DNA of 14,994 bases, taken from contig JANRKN010000164.1 of assembly GCA_033763435.1 (NCBI GenBank), positions 1 to 14,994 of the forward strand, written 5' to 3'. Of this stretch, positions 6,942 through 13,621 are shown piece after piece (within the stretch, counting starts at the first letter, position 1; the number at the start of each line of letters is the position of its first letter). The stretch comes from JANRKN01 sp033763435 (GTDB lineage Bacteria > Planctomycetota > Phycisphaerae > Phycisphaerales > UBA1924). The notes below the pieces were generated by a model. That model made no database searches, was not told where the DNA came from, and saw only the letters and a list, made by a program, of their open reading frames with translations. Both the position numbers and the translations under genes were made by a program.

Positions 6942-6970
6942 GTGGGAACTTGTGGACACTTCGTGGACTG
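6942..6970. repeat. Three short GTGG repeats spaced one helical turn apart
   Basis: GTGG begins at 6942, 6952 and 6963 within the near-repeats CGTGGGAACT, TGTGGACACT and TCGTGGACTG, spaced 10 and 11 nt apart. They lie in the divergent gap between the dockerin and HTH genes, just upstream of where a -35 element of the dockerin promoter would be. Spacing of one turn of DNA is typical of protein-binding sites, but short repeats like this can arise by chance. Confidence 0.3.
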
Positions 6971-7045
6971 TTTGGGGCTTGTTCGAGCGGGCGCGTGTTC
7001 AAAGGCGGATGGGCGGCGCCCGGGACGCGGTGTCGGGCAAGCCGG

Positions 7046-7051
7046 TACAAT
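7046..7051 (+). promoter_or_regulatory. Probable -10 box for the HTH membrane protein gene
   Basis: TACAAT is a close match to the sigma-70 -10 consensus within otherwise very GC-rich DNA and is preceded by GG, as in the other promoter-like boxes here. Transcription would start near 7058 and give a leader of about 54 nt ending in a GGAG ribosome-binding site. The -35 region is weak. Confidence 0.45.
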
Positions 7052-7101
7052 CTCGGCCCGCGGGCGGGTGGGGTGTATGGGGGCAGTCGCGAACTCGAGC
7101 C

Positions 7102-7105
7102 GGAG
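7102..7105 (+). promoter_or_regulatory. Shine-Dalgarno that fixes the HTH gene start
   Basis: GGAG lies 6 nt upstream of the ATG at 7112. It supports that codon over the in-frame GTG at 7073 and over longer frames reaching back to 6896, which would run through the promoter region. Confidence 0.6.
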
Positions 7106-7111
7106 CTGGTC

Positions 7112-7942
7112 ATGGCCAAGATGTTTTATTCGCTGGAAGAGGCCGCTGCGAAGCTGAAGATGTCGACCGACGAGGTGATGGGCCTCGTGAAGAAGGGTCA
7201 GCTTCAGGAGTTCCGCGACAAGGACAAGCTGGTCTTCAAGGCCGACCAGGTGAACCTGATCGGCGGGACGAGCGAGGACGACGTGATCCCGCTGGCGGAC
7301 GATGAGCCCGAGACGTTCTCGCTGGCCTCGTCGGGCTCGGCGCCCGCGATGAACCCCGACGCGCCCAACGCCAAGGAGCAGACGGGCATCTCGATCTTCG
7401 ACGCCGACGCGACCGACGACGCCGACGCCAACGCCGTGACGCGGATCACCAGCTCGCCCCTCGCGGCGGCTGAGGGCTCCAAGGCCGGCAGCGCGATGCT
7501 CGACCTGACCCGCGGCGACGACACCTCGCTGGGCGCGTCGCTGCTGGAAGATGTCTACGGCTCGGGCCAGCAGCCGGCGATCGGCGGCAGCAACGCTGGT
7601 GGCGATTTGGGCGGCGGCGAGCTCGCGGGCGTGGGCGCGGCCGAGGGCGGCGCCCTGTTCGAAACAGCTCCCGCCGAAGCCGCGGGCGCCATGCCCGCGA
7701 TGGCGATGATCGCCGCGGAACCCTACGACGGCGCGGGCTCGGGTCTGGTCGGCGGCGCGGCGATCGGCGCGGTCTTCGCGCTGATCCTGGGCACGCTCGC
7801 CGCGATCCTGGGCATGATCAGCCAGTCGCAGGGCGGCCTGCTCGTGACGCTCGGCGAGAACCTCTTTGCCGTCCTCGGCGGCATGGCGGGCCTGGTCGCG
7901 GTGTGCGCCGTCGTCGGCTGGGTGCTGGGCCGCAAGAGCTGA
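7112..7942 (+). CDS. Membrane-anchored protein with excisionase-like HTH domain
   Basis: A 276-residue protein of unknown function. Residues 1-50 form an excisionase/MerR-like helix-turn-helix: FYSLEEAAAKLKMSTDEVMGL, then a wing VKKGQLQEFRDKDKLVFK. A long acidic and Ala/Gly-rich linker (about 55-205) follows, probably disordered, containing ISIFDADATDDADAN at 93-107 and a short block LDLTRGDDTSLG...LLEDVY at 130-149 that stands out as ordered and charged. Two hydrophobic segments, about 212-236 and 250-272, end the protein with a basic cap GRKS. The plan is a cytoplasmic N-terminal HTH tethered to the membrane. From memory, proteins with this HTH and a similar LDLT/DDTSLG linker block recur in planctomycetes without assigned function; a database check would settle this. 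The HTH could bind DNA or serve as a protein-binding module. The gene is monocistronic, closed by the terminator at 7981-8007. Confidence 0.8.
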   Translation: MAKMFYSLEEAAAKLKMSTDEVMGLVKKGQLQEFRDKDKLVFKADQVNLIGGTSEDDVIPLADDEPETFSLASSGSAPAMNPDAPNAKEQTGISIFDADATDDADANAVTRITSSPLAAAEGSKAGSAMLDLTRGDDTSLGASLLEDVYGSGQQPAIGGSNAGGDLGGGELAGVGAAEGGALFETAPAEAAGAMPAMAMIAAEPYDGAGSGLVGGAAIGAVFALILGTLAAILGMISQSQGGLLVTLGENLFAVLGGMAGLVAVCAVVGWVLGRKS

Positions 7943-7980
7943 TCGCACGGCCCCCTCGGCCAACGGTCTGAATTCTTATG

Positions 7981-8007
7981 AAACCCGCACAGTCCGTGCG
8001 GGTTTTT
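7981..8007 (+). terminator. Intrinsic (Rho-independent) terminator after the HTH gene
   Basis: AAACCCGCAC (7981-7990) pairs perfectly with GTGCGGGTTT (7996-8005) around the loop AGTCC, and the stem runs into five T residues (8003-8007). It lies 38 nt after the HTH stop codon and insulates the kinase gene, whose own -10 box starts only 16 nt later. Confidence 0.9.
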
Positions 8008-8023
8008 CATTGGTTGGCGCCGG

Positions 8024-8029
8024 TAGACT
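8024..8029 (+). promoter_or_regulatory. -10 box placed for leaderless transcription of the kinase gene
   Basis: The sequence GGTAGACTTGCGCCATG puts the hexamer TAGACT exactly 6 nt before the ATG at 8036, so the start of transcription would coincide with the start codon. No Shine-Dalgarno is present. The terminator just upstream means the gene needs its own promoter in this short space. The T-rich end of the terminator would fall in the -35 region. Confidence 0.5.
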
Positions 8030-8035
8030 TGCGCC

Positions 8036-11000
8036 ATGGGCCTGACCGACATCGTCACACTTCCATTACCGGGCGATTCGCGCCTGGGCTCGGGCGCGCT
8101 TGAGAGCACGGGGCTGACCGAGCGCGCGGGCGACTCGATCGGCCCGTACCGATTGCTCGAGGTCATCGGCGAGGGCGGCTTCGGCGTGGTGTGGCTGGCC
8201 GAGCGGCGCGAACCGATGGTGCAGCGCGTCGCGCTCAAGGTCATCAAGCCGGGCATGGACTCGCGGGCCGTGGTCGCGCGCTTCGAACAGGAACGTCAGG
8301 CGCTGGCGGTGATGGACCATCCGAACGTCGCGCGCGTGCTCGACGGCGGCGTCACCGCGACGGGCCGGCCCTACTTCGTGATGGAGTACGTCAAGGGCGA
8401 GCCGATCACCGCGTTCGCCGACCGGCACCGTCTGACCATCCGCCAGAGGCTCGAACTGTTCATCCCCGTGTGCGAGGCGGTGCAGCACGCGCACATGAAG
8501 GGCATGATCCACCGCGACATCAAGCCCAACAACATCCTCGTCGCCCACGGCGGCGAGCGCGCGGCGCACGTCGTCAAGGTCATCGACTTCGGCGTGGCCA
8601 AGGCCATCGGCAGCGCGCTGACGGACAAAACCATCTTCACCGAGCGCGGGCAGATCATCGGCACCCCCGAATACATGTCGCCCGAGCAGGCCGACATGCG
8701 CGACATGGACATCGACACACGCGCCGACGTGTACTCGCTGGGCGCGGTGCTCTATGAGCTGCTCAGCGGCACGCTGCCGTTCGACGCTCAGACGCTCCGC
8801 GCGGGCGGGTATGCGGAGATCCAGCGCATTATCCGTGATGTGGACGCGCCGCGGCCGAGCGCGAAGCTGGTGTCGGTTGACGCGAAGACCGTCGAGGCGA
8901 TCACCGAGTCGCGCCGGGCCGAGCGCGGGCGGATCGCCGTGGAGCTGCGTCGGGAGCTGGAATGGATCCCGATGAAGGCGCTGCGCAAGGACCGCACGAG
9001 GCGGTACGCGAGCGCGGAGTCGCTCGCGGCGGACATCCGGCGATATCTGGAGGGCAAGCCCCTCGAAGCCGCGCCCGAAAGCCGGCTGTACCTCGCGCAG
9101 AAGTTCGTCCGGCGCAACCGCGTGCAGGTCTCCGCGGCCGGGGCGGTCGCGCTCGCGCTGGTTGGCGGCGTGGTCGCTTTCGGGTGGAAGGCGCGCGAAG
9201 CGACGGCGGCGCGGGACCGAGCGGTCGCCGCGGAAACCGAAGCGCGCACCCGCGCCGACGAACTCCGCCGCGTCGCGGACTTCCAGTCGAGCATGCTCGC
9301 GGGCGTCGATGCCTCGGCCGCGGGCCTTCGCCTGACGGGCGATGTGCGCGCGCGGTTCGATTCGGCGCTCCGGCGCGCGGGCGTGGGTGACGACGAGCGC
9401 GCGGAGCAGGCGAGCGCGTTCGCGGGCGCGTGGTCGAAGCTCGATGCCACCGGTGCCGCGGCAGAGCTGATCCACACGACCATCCTCCGGCCCGCGCTCG
9501 AGACCATCGACGCGCAGTTCAAGGACCAGCCGATCCTGGGCGCACGCATGCGCCTGGCGATCGCCGAGCGGTGCATGGACCTCGGGCTCTACGACCAGGC
9601 CTCCGCCGCGACCGAGCTCGCACTCGCGCAGCTGCGAGAGGTCGCGGGCGAAGATCGGCGCGAGACGGCCGAGGCCGTGATCTTCCGCGCGCGGCTCATG
9701 AATCACTTGGGCAAGGGCGCTGAGGCCGAGCCGGGCCTGCGCGCGCTGGGCGAGCGCCTCGCGAAGGTCTTCGGCGCCGAGGACGCGCTCACGCTCCGCG
9801 CCCGCGGCGCGCTGGGCGAATCGCTGGCCTCCCGCGGCAAGTCCGCCGAGGCCGAACCGATCCTGCGCGAGCTGCTCGCCGTCTGCCGGCGCGCGCTGGG
9901 CGACGACCATGCCATCAGCGTTGAAACACTCTCGAACCTTGCCTTCGCGCTGCGCGAGCAGGGGAAGCTCGCTGAAGCGGAGCCGCTGGAAGTCGAAACG
10001 CTCGAGCGCCGTCGGCGGCTGCTGGGCGACCTTCACCCCTCAACGCTGCTGACGATCAACAACTACGGCGCGCTGCTGCTGGCGCAGGGCAAGATGGCCG
10101 AATCCGAGGCGCGCTTCCGCGAGGCGATCGAAGGCCGTCGGCGCGCGCTGGGCGCGACGCACCCCGAGACGCTGTCGTCGATCTCGAACCTGTCGGTCGT
10201 GCTCTCGCGCGCGGGCCGCGCAGAGGAAGCGATCACGCTGCAGAGCGAGCTGCTGAACGACTGCCGGCGCGTGCTGGGCGCCGAGCATCAGACAACGCTC
10301 AAGGCGATGAACTCGCTGGCGATGATCCTGATGCAGAGCGGGCGCCTCGCCGAGGCCGAGCCGCTCGCGCGCGAGGCGATGGACGGCACCGTCCGCATCA
10401 TCGGGCCCGACAGCGCCGACGCGATGGCGACGTACAACGTCATGAGTTTCCTGCTCCGGCGCCTGAACCGCCCGGCCGAGGCCGAGCCGTACCTTCGGCG
10501 CGCGCTGGAGGCATGCGAGCGCACGCTGGGCGCGGACCACTACGAGCGGCTGGTGATTCTGATCAACCTTGGCTCGCTCGCGCGCGACCTGGGCCGGCCC
10601 GAGCAGTCGGAGGCGTACCTGCGCGAGGCGCTCGAGCGCAGCGGGCGGACGCTGGGCGCCGAGCATCCATACACCCACGCGGCGCTGTTCTCGCTCGTCG
10701 ACACACTGCGAGGCGCGCGCAAACACGCGGAGGCGGCAGAGGTCCTGTCGCGCGCCGAGTCGTCGATGCGCGAGGCGATCGCGCAGGGCCGAACCGCGCC
10801 GATCGCGAGGCTTCTGTTCTCACTCGGGCGCTCGCGTCTCGCGCTCGGCGATTTTGCGCAGGCGCAGGGCCCGCTGCTGGAGGCGCACGAACTGACCATC
10901 AAGGCCCTCGGCGCGGCCCACCCTCAGACGATCGACGCCGCCCGCGCGCTCGCGGAACTGTTCGCCGCGCGCGACAAGGCCGAGCCCGGCCAGGGCCACG

Positions 11001-11110
11001 ACGCCAAGGCCGCGGAGTGGGACGCGAAAGCGACGCCGACGCCCCCCACACCCGAGGCGCCGCCCGCGACGCCGACTCCGCCCCAGACCCGCGCGCCGGG
11101 CACGCGTTAA
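8036..11110 (+). CDS. Transmembrane serine/threonine protein kinase with TPR repeats
   Basis: A 1024-residue protein. Residues about 37-340 are a Hanks-type kinase with every catalytic motif: GEGGFG (45-50), Lys68 in ALKVIKPGMDS, HRDIKPNN (159-166), DFGVAKA (184-190), GTPEYMSPEQ (209-218) and DTRADVYSLG (227-236). It is expected to be active. A transmembrane helix lies at about 367-384, followed by a coiled region. Residues about 500-980 are tetratricopeptide repeats of the 42-residue kinesin-light-chain type, marked by a recurring LG-x-x-H signature (near 621, 663, 705, 748, 831, 873 and 958). The tail is Pro/Thr-rich. The kinase domain is cytoplasmic and the TPR part would be outside the inner membrane, probably binding proteins. 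Kinases of this form are very common in planctomycetes; substrates are unknown. The WD40 lipoprotein gene starts 66 nt downstream. The ATG is set by the promoter and terminator upstream. Confidence 0.95.
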   Translation: MGLTDIVTLPLPGDSRLGSGALESTGLTERAGDSIGPYRLLEVIGEGGFGVVWLAERREPMVQRVALKVIKPGMDSRAVVARFEQERQALAVMDHPNVARVLDGGVTATGRPYFVMEYVKGEPITAFADRHRLTIRQRLELFIPVCEAVQHAHMKGMIHRDIKPNNILVAHGGERAAHVVKVIDFGVAKAIGSALTDKTIFTERGQIIGTPEYMSPEQADMRDMDIDTRADVYSLGAVLYELLSGTLPFDAQTLRAGGYAEIQRIIRDVDAPRPSAKLVSVDAKTVEAITESRRAERGRIAVELRRELEWIPMKALRKDRTRRYASAESLAADIRRYLEGKPLEAAPESRLYLAQKFVRRNRVQVSAAGAVALALVGGVVAFGWKAREATAARDRAVAAETEARTRADELRRVADFQSSMLAGVDASAAGLRLTGDVRARFDSALRRAGVGDDERAEQASAFAGAWSKLDATGAAAELIHTTILRPALETIDAQFKDQPILGARMRLAIAERCMDLGLYDQASAATELALAQLREVAGEDRRETAEAVIFRARLMNHLGKGAEAEPGLRALGERLAKVFGAEDALTLRARGALGESLASRGKSAEAEPILRELLAVCRRALGDDHAISVETLSNLAFALREQGKLAEAEPLEVETLERRRRLLGDLHPSTLLTINNYGALLLAQGKMAESEARFREAIEGRRRALGATHPETLSSISNLSVVLSRAGRAEEAITLQSELLNDCRRVLGAEHQTTLKAMNSLAMILMQSGRLAEAEPLAREAMDGTVRIIGPDSADAMATYNVMSFLLRRLNRPAEAEPYLRRALEACERTLGADHYERLVILINLGSLARDLGRPEQSEAYLREALERSGRTLGAEHPYTHAALFSLVDTLRGARKHAEAAEVLSRAESSMREAIAQGRTAPIARLLFSLGRSRLALGDFAQAQGPLLEAHELTIKALGAAHPQTIDAARALAELFAARDKAEPGQGHDAKAAEWDAKATPTPPTPEAPPATPTPPQTRAPGTR

Positions 11111-11162
11111 GCGCCGTTATCGTTGCTGGCGGGCGCCGTCTGGCGCGTGGTCGGAAGGCTGG

Positions 11163-11168
11163 TATTAT
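11163..11168 (+). promoter_or_regulatory. -10 box close to the WD40 lipoprotein start codon
   Basis: TATTAT, preceded by GG, lies 8 nt upstream of the ATG at 11177. It is an AT-rich island in a GC-rich gap and fits a leaderless or nearly leaderless promoter. It supports the ATG at 11177 over an in-frame upstream start at 11123, which would place the box inside the coding region. Confidence 0.45.
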
Positions 11169-11176
11169 CTTGGTCG

Positions 11177-13621
11177 ATGCAATCACTCGACTCGTCCATC
11201 GTCCGCGCTCGCAGGCGCGGCGCGCTCGCGCGTGCCGCGGTTGGATTCGGACTGAGTGTCCTTGCGGGCTGCGCACCGATCGACCGTGCGCCCAATCCGT
11301 TGTCAAGCGCGGACGCTGAGCGCCGCATCGCGCTGGCCGAGCGGACAACCTACTTGACAATCGTCGAGTCCGCGCTGCACAGCCACGCCAAGCGCGAGCG
11401 CGACCGGGTTCGCACGCTGCTCGACGCCTCGGCGGCCTCGCCTTTCGTGAACTGGGAGTGGCGCTGGCTCAACGCCGCGAGCGATGAGAGCGAGCTGACA
11501 CTCCGTGGTCATGGCGACGCGATCGTCTCGGCCAGCTTCAGCCCCGACGGCACGCGGATCGTTACCGCGTCGAGCGATCACACGGCGCGCGTGTGGGACG
11601 CGAACACGGGCACCGAGCTGGCCGTGCTGCGCGGGCACAGCGACGGGCTCTCGGCCGCAGCGCTCAGCCCCGACGGGCAGCGCGTGTTCACCTCATCCGC
11701 CGACGGCACGACTCGTATCTGGGACCCAACCAGCGGGCTGGAGATCCAAAGGCTTCAGGGCACGTCCACCCCCGCGAGCTCGTTTCTCTTCAACAGGGAC
11801 GGTTCGCGGATGATCCTGACTTCCAACGGCCGCACGCCGGTCGTCTGGGACGCGTTGGGTCTCAAGCCGATGTTCACGCTCCGCGGACACACCGACTGGA
11901 TCAATCTTGTCGCATTCGGGGCGAGCGACACGCGCATCATCACCGGATCTCAGGACCGCACGGCGCGGATCTGGGACGCAACGAACGGCCAGCAACTCGC
12001 GGTGCTTGAGGGGCACGAGGATTCGATCCTTTCGGCCGAACTGAGCCCCGACGGCACGCGAGCCCTGACCGCCGCGCTCGACGGCACTGTGCGACTCTGG
12101 GACGCAGCGACTGCCCAGCAACTCGTCATCACGCGAGAGCCGGATGGGCGCCCGGCCAGCGCAACGTTCAGTCCCGACGGCGCCCGCGTGCTGACCTTTG
12201 GCGGATTTGCGTCGCCCCTGCCCGTGCGAATCTGTGACGCCTCGACGCTCCGTGTTGTGCGCGAGATTCGCCACGCCGATGAACGCGATTCCAGGCTCAA
12301 CTCCGCGATGTTCCTTGACGGCGGCGCCCGCGTGCTCACCGTCTCCGACGACGGCGTGCGGATCTTCGACTCGCTCAGCGGTGATCTGCTCTCGCACCAA
12401 CGCGGATCTCTGAGCTACGGCGTGCGCGGCAGCCTTTCGAGCGACGGCTCGCGCCTGATCACCGAAGATTGGCGCGGCACCGCACGGGTCTGGAACATCC
12501 CGCGCTCGCGCGACCCCAACGTGCTCGTCGGCCACCTCGCCGAGGTCTGCTTCGTCTCGTTCAGCCCCGACGGCACGCGCATCGTCACCGCGTCGGAGGA
12601 TCACACCGCACGAGTGTGGGACACGACCACCGGCCGATGCCTTGCGATCCTCCGTGGGCACGAGGCCGGGCTCCGCACCGCCCGCTTCAACGCCGACGGA
12701 ACGGTGATCGTCACGGCCTCGATGGACGGAACCGCGCGTCTGTGGAACGCGTTCACCGGCCGGCCGCTGGCGGTGTTCAAGGATCCGCACCCCGCGCTCG
12801 AACTCGCGCCGGTTGACGACGCGCTCTTCAGCGCTGACTGCCTGTGGATTGCGACCTTGAAGCGCGGCGGCCCTGTGTCACTCTGGCGCGTCTCCGACAG
12901 CGCGGCGCCCACGTTCCAAGTCGGTGGTCATGAACGCCGGATTGTCTCTGTGGCGGTGAGTGACGACGGCTCGCGCCTGCTCACTGCGGGCGAGGACCGC
13001 GCTGCCAAGCTGTGGGACACTCGGTCGGGGCAACAGTTGGCGGTCTTTGCCAGCACGCAGCAGATCTTCCGCGTCCTTTTCGATCACCAAGAGCCTCGAC
13101 TGGTGACCTCGGCGCGAGGCGCGAGCCGCATCGAAGACCGGTTTGCCCGGTTGATTGACCCGGCACGTGACGTCGTCATCACCGAGCTTCGCGGGCCGCG
13201 CAGTTACGTTGGAAGCTTCGAGTTCAATCCTGACCGCTCTCGCGTCGTCACGACCGACGGTGGAGGCCGAATCGTGCTCTGGGACGCGCCGACTGGCACG
13301 CGACTGGGCGACCTGCCCGCGGGCGCATCCGATGCGACGTACGCCTCATTCAGCCCCGACGGAACGCGGATCGTCCTCGCACTCAGCGACGGTACCGCTC
13401 GCATTCTCGATAGTGTGCCACGTCGAGAGCGCTTTGGCGCGCTCGAGACCGCGCGGCAGGCTGAGGAGCGGGTTGAGACGCTGATCCGTGAGCGCCTAGG
13501 CGCGGGCGAGACACTTGCGCAAATCCGTGAGGCGGTCGCGCTCGAGCGCACGATGCCTTGGCCCGAGCGCGCGGCCCATCTTGCCCAAACTCTTCAAATG
13601 CTTGAGTCCGACACCGACTAA
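11177..13621 (+). CDS. WD40-repeat lipoprotein related to kinase-WD40 fusion proteins
   Basis: An 814-residue exported lipoprotein. After a basic n-region (RARRRG) and a hydrophobic stretch comes the lipobox LAGC with Cys32 as the lipidation site; this fixes the ATG at 11177. Residues about 45-100 are helical and end in NWEWRWLNA. About 14-15 WD40 blades follow (roughly 105-750), the best preserved reading FSPDGTRIVTAS-x-DHTARVWD and each next blade opening with LRGH; several in the middle are degenerate. The number suggests two propellers in tandem. The C-terminal 60 residues (ARQAEERVETLIRERL onward) are helical. The pre-blade helix ending in WEWR, the blades and the helical tail are the order found in the C-terminal halves of planctomycete kinase-WD40 proteins, but here the kinase is replaced by a lipoprotein signal. 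It likely acts as a periplasmic binding or scaffold protein. It overlaps the convergent histidine kinase gene by 4 nt. Confidence 0.9.
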   Translation: MQSLDSSIVRARRRGALARAAVGFGLSVLAGCAPIDRAPNPLSSADAERRIALAERTTYLTIVESALHSHAKRERDRVRTLLDASAASPFVNWEWRWLNAASDESELTLRGHGDAIVSASFSPDGTRIVTASSDHTARVWDANTGTELAVLRGHSDGLSAAALSPDGQRVFTSSADGTTRIWDPTSGLEIQRLQGTSTPASSFLFNRDGSRMILTSNGRTPVVWDALGLKPMFTLRGHTDWINLVAFGASDTRIITGSQDRTARIWDATNGQQLAVLEGHEDSILSAELSPDGTRALTAALDGTVRLWDAATAQQLVITREPDGRPASATFSPDGARVLTFGGFASPLPVRICDASTLRVVREIRHADERDSRLNSAMFLDGGARVLTVSDDGVRIFDSLSGDLLSHQRGSLSYGVRGSLSSDGSRLITEDWRGTARVWNIPRSRDPNVLVGHLAEVCFVSFSPDGTRIVTASEDHTARVWDTTTGRCLAILRGHEAGLRTARFNADGTVIVTASMDGTARLWNAFTGRPLAVFKDPHPALELAPVDDALFSADCLWIATLKRGGPVSLWRVSDSAAPTFQVGGHERRIVSVAVSDDGSRLLTAGEDRAAKLWDTRSGQQLAVFASTQQIFRVLFDHQEPRLVTSARGASRIEDRFARLIDPARDVVITELRGPRSYVGSFEFNPDRSRVVTTDGGGRIVLWDAPTGTRLGDLPAGASDATYASFSPDGTRIVLALSDGTARILDSVPRRERFGALETARQAEERVETLIRERLGAGETLAQIREAVALERTMPWPERAAHLAQTLQMLESDTD

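Noticed and set aside
6896..7111. N-terminal extension of the HTH protein back to 6896 or to the GTG at 7073
   Set aside because: The extension would cover the TACAAT promoter box, is not HTH-like, and the ATG at 7112 has a good GGAG.
6329..7963. Minus-strand open frame spanning the HTH gene and the start of the dockerin gene
   Set aside because: It would run through the divergent promoter region and both real genes in wrong frames; composition is low-complexity Arg/Ala.
8066..10036. Long minus-strand open frame opposite the kinase gene
   Set aside because: The translation is an Arg/Ala/His-rich shadow with no fold signal, while the plus strand encodes a complete kinase domain.
11111..11162. 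Attenuator hairpin between the kinase and WD40 genes
   Set aside because: Only weak GGCGCC-type self-complementarity, expected in GC-rich DNA, and no T-tract.
11123..11176. Earlier in-frame start for the WD40 lipoprotein
   Set aside because: It would add 18 residues before a normal lipoprotein signal and put the TATTAT box inside the gene.
11693..12790. Minus-strand open frame opposite the WD40 gene
   Set aside because: It is repetitive only because the WD40 coding strand is repetitive; no independent domain is visible.
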